A DNA stretch of 34,947 nt from Zoogloea sp. (lineage in GTDB: Bacteria > Pseudomonadota > Gammaproteobacteria > Burkholderiales > Rhodocyclaceae). Shown piece by piece: positions 27,061-34,947 of the stretch. The notes beneath the pieces were generated by a model that did not search any database, was not told the origin of the DNA, and worked only from the letters and a program-made list of their open reading frames with translations. The stretch covers positions 74,690-109,636 of the forward strand of contig WBTZ01000002.1 in assembly GCA_009026175.1 (NCBI GenBank). The letters are read 5' to 3'. Position 1 is the first letter of the stretch. Each line of letters begins with the position of its first letter. The translations under genes and the position numbers were made by a program.

Positions 27061-28419
27061 TCAGTGCCCCAGCCAGCCCCACAGCGCGATGCGCGCCCAC
27101 TCCGTCAGGCGGTGTGTCCAGGCCCACGCCAGGGGCTCCCGGCCGACCAGGATCCGGGCGACGCCGCGCTGTCCGGGCCGCAGGCTGTCGGGTTGGGCGC
27201 CCAGTGCAGCCTCCACCTCGAACACATTGAGCCCATCGACGGCCTTGGCCATCGGCGTGATGCGCGTGATCTCGAGAGGCAGGGTGTCCCAGGGCAGCGC
27301 CGAGAGTGCCAGATGCCCGTGCTGCCCGGCCCGGACCCGGCCGATATCCCGTTCATCCACCTCGACGATGACCCGGTAGCGGGCAGTGGGCGCCACGGTC
27401 ATCAGGACATCTCCCCGCTGGACCGGCGCCCCTAGGGACTGGGTCAAGTCGCCAGAGATCACGACGCCATCGAACGGCGCCTCCACATGAATGCGCCCCA
27501 GCTGCTCATCCACCAGCGCCAGCCGGGCCCTCGCCTCATCCCCCTTGGCCTGGTTGATCACCAGCTGGGCCCGGTCGGCCCGTGCCATCGCCGCAGACAG
27601 GGCGTTGTCGTGCACCGCCACCTCACTGGCCCACCTGTTCCGCTCGAGCTGCAGTTCCTGTTCGGCCAGTTCTGCCAGTACCTGTCCGGCCTTGACTTCA
27701 TCACCCGGGCGGGCAAGGGCACGCTTCAGGAAGCCATCGGCGGGTGCCACCAGCACGCGTTGCACGGCCCCCTCCAGGCGCGCATTGCCGCCGATGCGGT
27801 AATCGAAAGGAACGAACAGCAGAATGGCGAGCCCCGCAAGGGCTGCCGCCGTGCCGACACGCAGTCGCAGGCCTGCTGGCGACCACAGATGATGCCAGCC
27901 ACGGCGGAGGCGTTCCGTCATGCGCCTGCGCCAGGGGCGCTCGCGCTGCCGCATCAGTTCCAGCACCGGACCGACCAGCGCGATGGCATGCTCCCACGCC
28001 TGTATCCGTTCGCGTACAAAGCCTCCGTCAGGCTGGGGGAACATCAGTGAGACTGCGCCGACGAACTGCTGCCCGACTGTGATGGGGATGGTGCACACCG
28101 AACCGCCCTGATGGCGAATCAGTTCATCGTGGGCCAGGATGATGCGGGGAAGATCGTCCGGCTGATGCGGCGCCACCACGCTCACCCCCTGATCGATGGC
28201 CTCGTCCATGGCCGCCCCCAGGCTGCGCAGGAATTCCGTCCGCGCCTCGCCCAGCGCACCGTGGGATATCGCGACGACCTGGGCGAACCTGTCTTCGACA
28301 AAACCGACCGCCACCCGCTCGCAACCGACCCGGGTGGCCAGCTCGGAGGCGAAGGCTGCCGCCGCAAGCTCGACACGGCCATGCGTCAGGATCGCCGCCA
28401 GCAAGGAGAGCGCATCCAC
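27061..28419 (-). CDS. GAF-HlyD fusion adaptor protein
   Basis: 452 residues from a GTG at 28419. Residues about 8-155 look like a cytoplasmic GAF sensor domain (FASELATRVGCERVAVGFVED, SVCTIPITVGQQFVGAVSLMF). A basic stretch and a membrane segment (about 186-206) follow, then a HlyD-type periplasmic part: RVLVAPADGFLKRALARPGDEVKAGQVLAEL, a helical hairpin (about 252-300), HVEAPFDGVVISGDLTQSLGAPVQRGD and a beta-barrel to about residue 430. It is the first gene of the export/adhesin operon; its TGA is one base from the next ATG. The reading frame extends upstream to a TAA near 28475, and AAGGGG stands seven bases before an in-frame CTG at 28461, so translation might begin there (14 more residues, ...SHPFQSEFSS). 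The ligand of the GAF domain is not known. Confidence 0.87.
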   Translation of the reverse strand: MDALSLLAAILTHGRVELAAAAFASELATRVGCERVAVGFVEDRFAQVVAISHGALGEARTEFLRSLGAAMDEAIDQGVSVVAPHQPDDLPRIILAHDELIRHQGGSVCTIPITVGQQFVGAVSLMFPQPDGGFVRERIQAWEHAIALVGPVLELMRQRERPWRRRMTERLRRGWHHLWSPAGLRLRVGTAAALAGLAILLFVPFDYRIGGNARLEGAVQRVLVAPADGFLKRALARPGDEVKAGQVLAELAEQELQLERNRWASEVAVHDNALSAAMARADRAQLVINQAKGDEARARLALVDEQLGRIHVEAPFDGVVISGDLTQSLGAPVQRGDVLMTVAPTARYRVIVEVDERDIGRVRAGQHGHLALSALPWDTLPLEITRITPMAKAVDGLNVFEVEAALGAQPDSLRPGQRGVARILVGREPLAWAWTHRLTEWARIALWGWLGH

Positions 28420-28509
28420 GCTGCTGAATTCGGATTGGAAAGGATGGGAGATGGCGTTCAGGATCGTGCCCCTTTAAAGGTGGCGTGATTGACCATTGAC
28501 GACGCGGGC

Positions 28510-28538
28510 TCAGCAAACTTGATATTTGGAATTGTCAA
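28510..28538 (-). promoter_or_regulatory. Weak candidate promoter for the 25-kb adhesin operon
   Basis: On the minus strand TTGACA (28533-28538) is a perfect -35, but the hexamer 17 bases later, TGCTGA (28510-28515), is a poor -10. It lies 49 bases before the possible CTG start and 91 before the GTG start. An activator or another sigma factor would be needed if this is the real promoter. Confidence 0.25.
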
Positions 28539-28976
28539 AAAAATGGCTTTTTCCGGATTGAGGACACCGAGCTCTCGAGGCGTCCAGGGTTAATCACCAA
28601 TCAATCTGCGGCATGAGTATCCGCCTGAAACTGCGCCCAAAAAGATGGGGGGCTTATTGTGCCCACTCCGATCCGCTTTCGGCAGGCGCCTATTCTGCCT
28701 CGACTGGCGCACGTAACAAGCTGTAACACGCCGCCACACTTGGGTACTTCCACTCTGTGTCCTGCTGATTTTTGTGTCTTTGTGAAATTCAGACCCGAAA
28801 AACAAGCAAAAGGCCGCCGGATTGAAAATCGCAGCGAAACTCACAATTTCACTACATTCTTGAAATCAAGGGAGAGCTACTTATTGAAGATAGGTAGTTC
28901 TACTCTATTAATAAATGCCGCCATTTCACTTCAAGAATAAATTTCCTGTTTAACATAATTTTTCATGAAGACCATT

Positions 28977-29004
28977 TAAAGAAGCAATACCACCCTTCCG
29001 ATAA
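28977..29004 (+). promoter_or_regulatory. Candidate sigma28 (FliA) promoter for chemoreceptor genes
   Basis: TAAAG at 28977-28981 and TCCGATAA at 28997-29004 match the flagellar sigma28 consensus (TAAA, 15 bases, GCCGATAA), with a 16-base spacer and a T in place of the first G. It is 222 bases upstream of the first chemoreceptor start. Chemotaxis genes are commonly under sigma28, which supports the assignment; the extra spacer base weakens it. Confidence 0.5.
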
Positions 29005-29226
29005 GCAACTCGCCTGAGCGCTTTCATGCGATTCCAGAACGATCCTGCTACCGCCTGACTGCACTACCTGAGCACGCGACTCTCACGCTGGAAATGCCAG
29101 GAAGCACGCGGCCTCCGCGGCTCTTCCCCGTCCCCGCCGAGTCCTCGCGACGCAGGCCGAGCGCACCGCGCCGGGGGCATTCAAGACGCCTGAAGAAAGG
29201 GCGCCGACAATAAAGGAGACAACACC

Positions 29227-30876
29227 ATGGGCTCGATGTCCGTCGCTAGAAAGCTGACAATCCTGGTCGCCATCTTTTCCATCATCGTTGCAGTGATTGG
29301 CGCCTTCGGACTCAAGAACAGCGCCGACACGGTAGCCGGCCTGAAGACCGTCTATGAGGACCGGACCCTGGCACTGGCTTATCTCGCCCAGGTGGATAGC
29401 CGGCTGCGGGTCAATAGCGCCGAGTTTGCGAACGGCCTGCTGCATGATCCCGCGTCTCCAGCTTCGCGGCTGCACGACCACCCCATCGGCGTGCATATCC
29501 AGGCTCTGGAGGAGAGCACTGCGATCATCAAGGAGCACTGGGCGAAATACATGGCCACCTACATGACCGGCGAGGAGAAAACGCTGGCCGACCAAGTGAA
29601 TGAAAGGCTGGATCGATATCTGGGTGAATTCACGCCTGGCGTGATCAAGGTCCTCCGCAAAGGGGACTTCAATATCGATGAGCTGTCCGGGCTACTCAAG
29701 CGAAACAAGGATGCTGGCGAAATCAGGGATCTCGCGCGCAAGCTGATAGACCTCCAGCAGCGGGAGGCCAAGCTCGAATACGAAAAGGCCGTGGCAAACT
29801 ACGACCGGGTCCACGCACTTTCCATCGGGCTGATCGCCGCAGGCATCCTCAGCGGAGCACTCTTTTCCTGGCTGCTCATCCGATCGGTGACCCTCCCCCT
29901 GTCCGACATCAGGAATGTCGTCTCCCGGGTTCGCGACACCTCCGATTTCACCCTTACGGTGGAGCACCAGGCCAAGGACGAGGTTGGGCAGACCGCCACC
30001 GCGTTCAACGAACTGCTGGCCACCCTGAGGACGACGCTCGGAACCCTCCTGCAATCCGTCGCGCATGTCCGGCGGACCGCCCTGGAGATGTCGCGGAATG
30101 CCGGACAGTCCGCAGACGCCGCCGCAACGACGAGCGATGCCGCCGCCTCGATGGCGGCTTCGGTCGAGCAGATGTCCGTCAGCATCAGCCATGTCGGCGA
30201 GAACGCCCGGGACGCATTTGCCCTCGCCCACCGCACCGGGGATTACTCCAACCAGGGCGGCGAAGTGATCCAGCGGGCGGTGACCGAGATCAATCACATC
30301 GCCTCATCGGTCCAGGAGGTCGCGGCCACCATAGAGGACCTTGGCGCTCACTCCGACAGGATCTCCGGGGTCGTCCAGGTGATCAAGGACGTCGCCGACC
30401 AGACCAACCTGCTGGCTCTCAATGCCGCCATAGAAGCCGCCCGGGCAGGCGAGGCCGGCCGAGGCTTCGCCGTCGTCGCCGACGAAGTGCGCAAGCTGGC
30501 CGAACGCACCGCGCAAGCCACCGGAGAGATATCCCGGATGATCGGAGAGATCCAGGCCAGTGCCCGCAATGCCGTGGTCACCATGGACAAGGCGATGGCC
30601 CAGGTCGGGACCGGTGTGAGGCTTGCAGATCAGGCAGGCCAGGCCATCAAGGAAATCCGGGAGAGCACCGGGAATGTGGCGGCCGTGGTGGGCAACATCA
30701 GCGAGGCCATCGCAGAACAGGGCAGCGCCAGCCAATCGATTGCGGCATTGGTGGAGAGGGTTGCCCAGGCGGCGGAGGAAAACAGCGCGACCGCGGGAAG
30801 CTCTGCCGAGGCTGCCCGCGAACTCGAGGCCCTTTCCAGCAGGATGCAGGAAGTGGCCAGCCGCTTCCGGATCTGA
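29227..30876 (+). CDS. Methyl-accepting chemotaxis protein
   Basis: 549 residues. The ATG at 29227 is preceded by AAAGGAG. Membrane segments at about 9-29 and 197-217 flank a periplasmic four-helix-bundle type ligand domain of about 165 residues. A HAMP domain (about 218-270) and a long coiled-coil signalling domain follow, with the highly conserved tip [19 protein letters not shown] and [18 protein letters not shown] that binds CheA and CheW. The protein ends in SRFRI, without a tethering pentapeptide for CheR/CheB. It senses an unidentified ligand and controls flagellar rotation or another chemosensory output. A second chemoreceptor gene begins 62 bases downstream in the same direction, probably on the same transcript. 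Confidence 0.95.
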   Translation: MGSMSVARKLTILVAIFSIIVAVIGAFGLKNSADTVAGLKTVYEDRTLALAYLAQVDSRLRVNSAEFANGLLHDPASPASRLHDHPIGVHIQALEESTAIIKEHWAKYMATYMTGEEKTLADQVNERLDRYLGEFTPGVIKVLRKGDFNIDELSGLLKRNKDAGEIRDLARKLIDLQQREAKLEYEKAVANYDRVHALSIGLIAAGILSGALFSWLLIRSVTLPLSDIRNVVSRVRDTSDFTLTVEHQAKDEVGQTATAFNELLATLRTTLGTLLQSVAHVRRTALEMSRNAGQSADAAATTSDAAASMAASVEQMSVSISHVGENARDAFALAHRTGDYSNQGGEVIQRAVTEINHIASSVQEVAATIEDLGAHSDRISGVVQVIKDVADQTNLLALNAAIEAARAGEAGRGFAVVADEVRKLAERTAQATGEISRMIGEIQASARNAVVTMDKAMAQVGTGVRLADQAGQAIKEIRESTGNVAAVVGNISEAIAEQGSASQSIAALVERVAQAAEENSATAGSSAEAARELEALSSRMQEVASRFRI

Positions 30877-30938
30877 GCCTCCGTACACGCCTCCACTGAG
30901 GCATCAAGATCGATTCGAAAACTCCAGAAGGAAACGCC

Positions 30939-32552
30939 ATGTCAATCGCCAAGCGACTCTACATCCTTACCATCACAGCCATCTGCAGCCTGATCGCCCT
31001 GGCGGGCCTGAGCTACCACCAGATGAGCAAGGTATTCGACGCGGCAAACTTTGCCAACGTGAATACCGTCCCCAGCCTGGAGATCCTGCACAAGATCGCA
31101 ACCGAACTGGGGACGAACCGTGTCAGGGTCTATCGGCACATCCTGTCCACCGACCGGGAAGAGAAACTGGAAGGAGAGAGGCAGATCATGGAGGCGCGCG
31201 CGTCGATAAAGAAGAAGTCGGAGGACTACCGCAAGAACTACCTCACGGACGCCGAGGATGCCAGCCTGCTGACCGCAGTGGAAGAACGGCTTGCTGAATA
31301 CGACAAGGGTGTCGATCGCGCCTTGGCTGCCTCGCGCGAAGGTGGAACTGCCGAGGGATGGAAGGCGCTCAAGGAAATAGGCCCCGTCATCGTGGCGGCC
31401 TTTGAGGCGGTGGACAAGCAGGTCGCCTACAACGAAGCGCAGGGAAAGAAGGCAGCGCTGGAAGGCGTCGAGGTGAAGGAGTCTGCCACCGGCACCTCAA
31501 TAGGCATCCTTGCCATTGCCATTGCCATCATGGCGGCATTGAGCGTCACGACAATCCGCACCATTGCCGCCCGGGTCGCCGAAGCGAACGCCATCGCCGG
31601 GCACATTGCCCAGGGAGATCTGCGGGTGCATCAGACATCGGCGGCAGGAGGTGACGAAATAGGCCGGTTGCTGGCCTCCCTTGAGTCGATGCGCGCCGAT
31701 CTCTCCAGCACGATAGGACAGATCGTGAGCAACTCGGATCGAGTCGCCGAGTCGGCCGCGCAGCTCTCCACCACCGCGCAGCAGGTCTCGGTCAGCAGCG
31801 AAACGCAATCGAGCTCCACCGCTGCTGCTGCCGCCGCGATTGAAGAACTGACCGTCAGCGTCGATCACGTGGGCTCCGGCGCAGACGATGCCAGCGCCCT
31901 TGCGAATGAGGCCGGCAGCCGCGCCTCCTCGAGCAGCGACAGTGTGAATTCCGCGACATCCAAGATCAACAGGGTTGCGGCCCAGGTGGAGGACACGGCC
32001 AAGGAGATCTCGGCCCTCTCGGAGCAGGTTCAGGAAATCGGAAAGATCACCATCGTGATCCGCGAGGTGGCCGATCAGACCAACCTGCTGGCATTGAACG
32101 CGGCAATCGAGGCGGCCCGCGCCGGCGAGCAAGGCCGGGGCTTTGCAGTGGTGGCCGATGAAGTCCGCAAACTGGCGGAGCGTACGACCAACTCCGTCCA
32201 GGAGATCAGCAAGGTGATCAGCGCCATCCAGCAACGGGCCGGCAGCGCCGTCAGCAGCATGCAATCCAGCAGCCAGCTGGTTGGCGACGTGGTCAGCGCT
32301 GCTGCAGACGCCAGCCGGTCGATGGAAGGAATCAAGGCCTCGGCGAGTACCATGCAGGATGCCATCGACGGCATCAGCGACGCACTGCGCGAGCAGCGGG
32401 GCGCGGCCTCGGACCTGGCCAGGAGCGTCGAATCGATCGCCCAGATGTCGGAAGAAAACGCCGCTGCGGTCACATCGATGGCGGATACGGCCAGCCGGTT
32501 GGCGAGTGTCTCGGATGAACTGAAGACAAGTGTGCTGCGCTTCCGGATCTGA
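30939..32552 (+). CDS. Methyl-accepting chemotaxis protein
   Basis: 537 residues. The ATG at 30939 follows AAGGAA. Membrane segments at about 7-25 and 186-206 enclose a periplasmic four-helix-bundle ligand domain whose sequence differs clearly from that of the upstream receptor ([20 protein letters not shown]). A HAMP region (about 207-260) and the signalling coiled coil follow, with the conserved tip [20 protein letters not shown] and [18 protein letters not shown]. It ends in LRFRI with no CheR-binding pentapeptide. The two receptors share the end of the gene at the DNA level: 22 bases crossing the stop codon are identical (30862-30883 and 32538-32559). A strong hairpin follows at 32567. 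Confidence 0.95.
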   Translation: MSIAKRLYILTITAICSLIALAGLSYHQMSKVFDAANFANVNTVPSLEILHKIATELGTNRVRVYRHILSTDREEKLEGERQIMEARASIKKKSEDYRKNYLTDAEDASLLTAVEERLAEYDKGVDRALAASREGGTAEGWKALKEIGPVIVAAFEAVDKQVAYNEAQGKKAALEGVEVKESATGTSIGILAIAIAIMAALSVTTIRTIAARVAEANAIAGHIAQGDLRVHQTSAAGGDEIGRLLASLESMRADLSSTIGQIVSNSDRVAESAAQLSTTAQQVSVSSETQSSSTAAAAAAIEELTVSVDHVGSGADDASALANEAGSRASSSSDSVNSATSKINRVAAQVEDTAKEISALSEQVQEIGKITIVIREVADQTNLLALNAAIEAARAGEQGRGFAVVADEVRKLAERTTNSVQEISKVISAIQQRAGSAVSSMQSSSQLVGDVVSAAADASRSMEGIKASASTMQDAIDGISDALREQRGAASDLARSVESIAQMSEENAAAVTSMADTASRLASVSDELKTSVLRFRI

Positions 32553-32566
32553 GCCTCCGGACGCAC

Positions 32567-32596
32567 GAAGGGGGCTGCATTTCTGCAGCCCCCTTC
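32567..32596. terminator. Hairpin between convergent chemoreceptor and tRNA genes
   Basis: A perfect 13-base stem (gaagggggctgca with its complement) and a four-base loop (tttc on plus, gaaa on minus). It lies 15 bases after the chemoreceptor stop and just downstream of the last tRNA on the opposite strand, so it could end transcription from both sides. No run of T follows on either strand, which makes it an imperfect intrinsic terminator. Confidence 0.65.
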
Positions 32597-32603
32597 GGCT
32601 ATC

Positions 32604-32680
32604 TGGCGCGCCCGGCAGGATTCGAACCCACGACCCCTTGGTTCGTAGCCAAGTACTCTATCCAACTGAGCTACGGGCGC
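32604..32680 (-). tRNA. tRNA-Arg (anticodon ACG), copy 3 in transcription order
   Basis: 77 bases including an encoded CCA end. The acceptor stem pairs GCGCCCG with CGGGCGC, the D arm has AGTTGGATA, the anticodon stem CTTGG/CCAAG encloses a loop with ACG, and the T loop is TTCGAAT. The sequence is identical to the two copies upstream. The ACG anticodon, read as ICG after deamination, decodes CGU, CGC and CGA. Confidence 0.97.
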
Positions 32681-32755
32681 ATTACTTGTTCAGACCCGGC
32701 ATGTACCGGTCTGACGACTGCATGCCCCGGATGAAGGCATACAGCAGCACAACTG

Positions 32756-32832
32756 TGGCGCGCCCGGCAGGATTCGAACCCACGACCCCTTGGTTCGTAG
32801 CCAAGTACTCTATCCAACTGAGCTACGGGCGC
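32756..32832 (-). tRNA. tRNA-Arg (anticodon ACG), copy 2 in transcription order
   Basis: Identical over 77 bases to its two neighbours, with an encoded CCA. It is 75 bases from the copy at 32604-32680 and 105 from the one at 32938-33014. The spacers differ from each other, so the tRNA itself and not the whole unit is conserved. Confidence 0.97.
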
Positions 32833-32937
32833 GCATGACCACACGAGACCTGATCAACGAAATTGCTGTCTTTCAGATCTGGAAGCATGTGCTGCATTTC
32901 TGCAGATTGTTGCTACCTCACATACTTCCCAAATTGT

Positions 32938-33014
32938 TGGCGCGCCCGGCAGGATTCGAACCCACGACCCCTTGGTTCGTAGCCAAGTACTCTATCCAAC
33001 TGAGCTACGGGCGC
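32938..33014 (-). tRNA. tRNA-Arg (anticodon ACG), copy 1 in transcription order
   Basis: First of three identical genes on the minus strand, 77 bases with an encoded CCA. A TATAAT at 33029-33034 lies 14 bases before its 5' end, so the three are probably made as one precursor and cut apart. Confidence 0.97.
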
Positions 33015-33028
33015 GCTGAGAGGTCGAG

Positions 33029-33034
33029 ATTATA
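33029..33034 (-). promoter_or_regulatory. -10 element of tRNA-Arg cluster promoter
   Basis: A perfect TATAAT on the minus strand, placing the start near 33022, about eight bases before the first tRNA. The -35 region (around 33051-33057, TTCCAA) is poor. The leader between start and tRNA is short, as is common for stable RNA genes. Confidence 0.55.
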
Positions 33035-33145
33035 CATAGCGCCGAATAAATTGGAAGCCCTTGATCGATTTTTTCTATGCTGGGCTGTGTCCGTCCCACG
33101 CTGGGCAATAATCATCCCCTTCACTCGTCATTCACGGGGCCTGTC

Positions 33146-33934
33146 TTGAAGCAGCTCAGCATCTCCGGCAACACCCTCGAATACGTCCGCCTGGCCTCGG
33201 CCCATCCCCGCCCGGATGCCCCACCCATGGTCTTCCTGCATGAGGGGCTCGGCTCCATCTCCATGTGGCGCGACTTCCCCCAACAGGTGGCCGACGCCAC
33301 GGGCTGTGAAGCTATTGTCTATTCCCGTTATGGCTACGGCCGGTCCACCGCCCTGCGCAGCGTGCCGCGCGATGTGCGCTACATGCACGACGAAGCCCTG
33401 CGCGACCTGCCCCTGCTGCTCGACGCACTACAGGTGGGCGAGCCCTTCCTGTTCGGCCACAGCGACGGCGGCTCGATCGGCCTGATCCACGCCGGCGGCG
33501 CCGGGCGGCCGGTGGCCGGCACCATCGTGCTGGCGCCGCATGTATTCGTGGAAGACGTGGCCCTCGAGAACATCGAGATTGCAGGCGTCGCCTTCGATAA
33601 CCCTGCAACCCGCCTGCGCGAGCGCCTCGGCCGCCATCACAAGGATGTGGACGGGGTGTTCTGGGGCTGGCATCGCACGTGGCTGAGTCCGGCCTTCCGC
33701 AGCTGGAACATCGAGGGCTACCTGCCCACCATCCGGGGCCCCGTCCTGGCGATCCAGGGCGAGGACGACGAGTACGGCACCATGGAGCAACTCGACCGCA
33801 TCGCCGCCGGCGCGCGGGACGTGAACCTGGTGAAGCTCGCCGACTGCCGCCACTCGCCCCACAAGGACCAACCGGCTGCAGTGATCGAAGCGACGGCCAG
33901 CTTCGTCGCACGCATCCTCGACGCCCGCGACTGA
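33146..33934 (+). CDS. Alpha/beta-fold hydrolase
   Basis: 262 residues from a TTG at 33146, where the hydrolase fold begins (LKQLSISGNTLEYV). An ATG at 33077 is in frame but lacks a ribosome site and would add 23 residues unlike the family. Features of the fold are the oxyanion region VFLHEGLGSISMW, the nucleophile elbow FGHSDGGSIG (GxSxG), the acid region IQGEDDEYGT, and the catalytic histidine in CRHSPHKDQP. It probably hydrolyses an ester or lactone; the substrate cannot be told from the sequence. A LysR-type regulator gene follows seven bases downstream and may be cotranscribed. Confidence 0.85.
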   Translation: MKQLSISGNTLEYVRLASAHPRPDAPPMVFLHEGLGSISMWRDFPQQVADATGCEAIVYSRYGYGRSTALRSVPRDVRYMHDEALRDLPLLLDALQVGEPFLFGHSDGGSIGLIHAGGAGRPVAGTIVLAPHVFVEDVALENIEIAGVAFDNPATRLRERLGRHHKDVDGVFWGWHRTWLSPAFRSWNIEGYLPTIRGPVLAIQGEDDEYGTMEQLDRIAAGARDVNLVKLADCRHSPHKDQPAAVIEATASFVARILDARD

Positions 33935-33941
33935 CCCCGCC

Positions 33942-34826
33942 GTGATCGCCCGCAAATACCTTTACCTGATCGCCCTCGCACGGGAGAAGCACTTCGGCCG
34001 CGCGGCCGAAGCCTGCCATGTGTCGGCGTCCACCCTCTCCGCGGCAATCCGCGATATCGAGGCAGAGCTCGGTGTCACCATCGTGGAAAGAGGCCAGCAG
34101 TTCTCCGGGCTCACCCCGGAGGGCGAACGGGTGCTCGCCTGCGCCCGCCAGATCGCTGCCCAGGCCGAAGGGCTGCGCCAGGAACTGGCCCAGTTGCAGG
34201 ACAGCCTCAGCGGCCGTCTCCGCCTGGGGGTCATCCCCACCGGGCTCACCGCGGTGGCCACGCTCACCGCCGCCTTCGCCCGCCGCCATCCGCACGTGGA
34301 TATCGAGGTGCGCTCCATGAGCACCCAGCAGATCCTGGCCGGGCTCGACAGCTTCGAGCTCGACGGCGGCGTGGCCTACCTGGAGTCCGCCACCCCCAAC
34401 CACACGGCCCTCCCCTTGTGGCGAGAGAACCATGTGCTCATCACCCCCGTTGATGGGCCGCTCGAAGGACGCGACTGGGTGACCTGGCAGGAAGCCGCGC
34501 ACATTCCCCTGTGCCTGCTCACCGCCAACATGCACAACCGGCAGACCATCGACAGCGTTTTCGCCAGCATCGGCCAGCGCCCCCGCCCCAGCCTCGAAAC
34601 CGACTCGGTGATCAGCCTCCTGGCCCACGTGGAGGCCGGCCACTGGTCGAGCATCGTGCCCCGTGCCGTGCTCGAGCGGATCGGCACCCCCCCCGGAATC
34701 CGCCTGCTGGAATTGCGGGAGCCGCTGGTGGAATGGGCCACCGGCCTGCTGGTGCTGGACCGTCAGACCCGGTCTCCGATGGTGGTGGCACTGCGGGCCG
34801 AAGCCGCCCTGCTGGCGGATGCCTGA
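33942..34826 (+). CDS. LysR-type transcriptional regulator
   Basis: 294 residues from a GTG at 33942. The N-terminal winged helix-turn-helix (about 1-60) is typical: HFGRAAEACHVSASTLSAAIRDIEAELGV followed by TPEGERVL. The effector domain (about 88-290) begins RLRLGVIPTGLTAVATLTAAFARRHPHV. The whole resembles LysR regulators that I associate with formate dehydrogenase operons, but that is only a memory of sequence style, and the next genes are outside the window. It lies seven bases after the hydrolase gene. The 121 bases after its stop contain no recognisable gene. Confidence 0.92.
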   Translation: MIARKYLYLIALAREKHFGRAAEACHVSASTLSAAIRDIEAELGVTIVERGQQFSGLTPEGERVLACARQIAAQAEGLRQELAQLQDSLSGRLRLGVIPTGLTAVATLTAAFARRHPHVDIEVRSMSTQQILAGLDSFELDGGVAYLESATPNHTALPLWRENHVLITPVDGPLEGRDWVTWQEAAHIPLCLLTANMHNRQTIDSVFASIGQRPRPSLETDSVISLLAHVEAGHWSSIVPRAVLERIGTPPGIRLLELREPLVEWATGLLVLDRQTRSPMVVALRAEAALLADA

Positions 34827-34947
34827 GGGCGCCATTCGGCCTGTCCGAACGGCTCTTCGGAATTTCCAGATTTCCCCTTGCGGGCGTGGGGTCTAAGATC
34901 CCGGTCACGCCCAAGCGCCGCGCCCCGCGCCGCTGATCGAGGAAAAC

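Larger units (their letters stand above)
28462..29226. other. 765-base intergenic region between divergent adhesin operon and chemoreceptor genes
   Basis: No convincing gene is present; short open frames here (84 and 93 codons on opposite strands, overlapping) lack ribosome sites and recognisable products. About 28780-28980 is clearly richer in A+T than the surroundings, as expected for a regulatory region. Candidate elements are a TTGACA on the minus strand (28533-28538), a weak sigma70-like pair on the plus strand (TTGAAG 28884-28889 and TATTAA 28906-28911), and a sigma28-like site at 28977-29004. The stretch 29090-29220 is GC-rich leader without a visible motif until the ribosome site of the first chemoreceptor. 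Confidence 0.5.

Noticed and set aside
8908-28461. Type 1 secretion (RTX adhesin) locus
   Set aside because: There is no ABC ATPase, no TolC-like gene and no GGxGxD calcium repeats at the C-terminus of the giant protein, which instead ends in a membrane helix and acidic tail.
28590-28940. Small open frames in the large intergenic region
   Set aside because: They overlap on opposite strands, lack ribosome sites, and their translations show no recognisable feature.
32604-33014. Prophage or integrative-element attachment site at the tRNA cluster
   Set aside because: No integrase, direct repeat outside the tRNAs, or change of gene content is visible next to it.
32530-33149. Plus-strand open frames with the product ARPAGFEPTTPWFVAKYSIQLSYGR
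   Set aside because: This is the reverse-strand translation of tRNA-Arg, a known annotation artefact repeated once per tRNA copy.

Overview
The window is GC-rich, dense Gram-negative DNA. The TonB/ExbBD system with an outer-membrane receptor, a beta-proteobacterial style Fur palindrome, methyl-accepting chemotaxis proteins and c-di-GMP enzymes together suggest a motile, environmental betaproteobacterium, possibly of the Rhodocyclales. That placement is inference from gene content and base composition; no marker gene confirms it.

Layout. (1) 1-3266: an iron-uptake locus. A TonB-dependent receptor (minus strand, running off the left edge) diverges from tonB-exbB-exbD (plus strand). A perfect Fur-type palindrome lies between them and overlaps the -10 of a good sigma70 promoter for tonB. 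(2) 3329-28461: an unbroken minus-strand run of nine genes about 25 kb long, with junctions from 4-base overlaps to 59-base gaps, so probably one operon. In transcription order: a GAF-HlyD fusion, a PqqD-like/M50 metalloprotease/HlyD fusion, a short SecA-like motor ATPase, an RND-type periplasmic adaptor, a 4356-residue repeat protein (DUF4347, five beta-helix blocks, seven cadherin-like repeats, C-terminal membrane anchor), a GGDEF diguanylate cyclase whose start overlaps the giant gene's stop, a REC/HD-GYP phosphodiesterase, a sensor histidine kinase, and a periplasmic solute-binding protein. (3) 28462-29226: a 765-base partly AT-rich intergenic region that must hold the operon promoter and the promoter of the chemoreceptor genes; a sigma28-like site is visible. 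(4) 29227-32552: two tandem chemoreceptor genes, followed by a strong hairpin. (5) 32604-33014: three identical tRNA-Arg(ACG) genes on the minus strand with a consensus -10. (6) 33146-34826: an alpha/beta hydrolase and a LysR-type regulator on the plus strand; the last 121 bases hold nothing I can name.

The centre of interest is region 2. It looks like a self-contained surface-adhesin system: a giant protein without a classical N-terminal signal peptide, a dedicated set of export or processing proteins (SecA-like motor, membrane protease with a peptide-binding PqqD-like domain, three HlyD-type adaptors) but no ABC transporter and no TolC-like gene, and a c-di-GMP synthesis/degradation and two-component module at the end of the same transcript. 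The individual domains are recognisable families. Their functioning together as a secretion and signalling system is inference from gene order.
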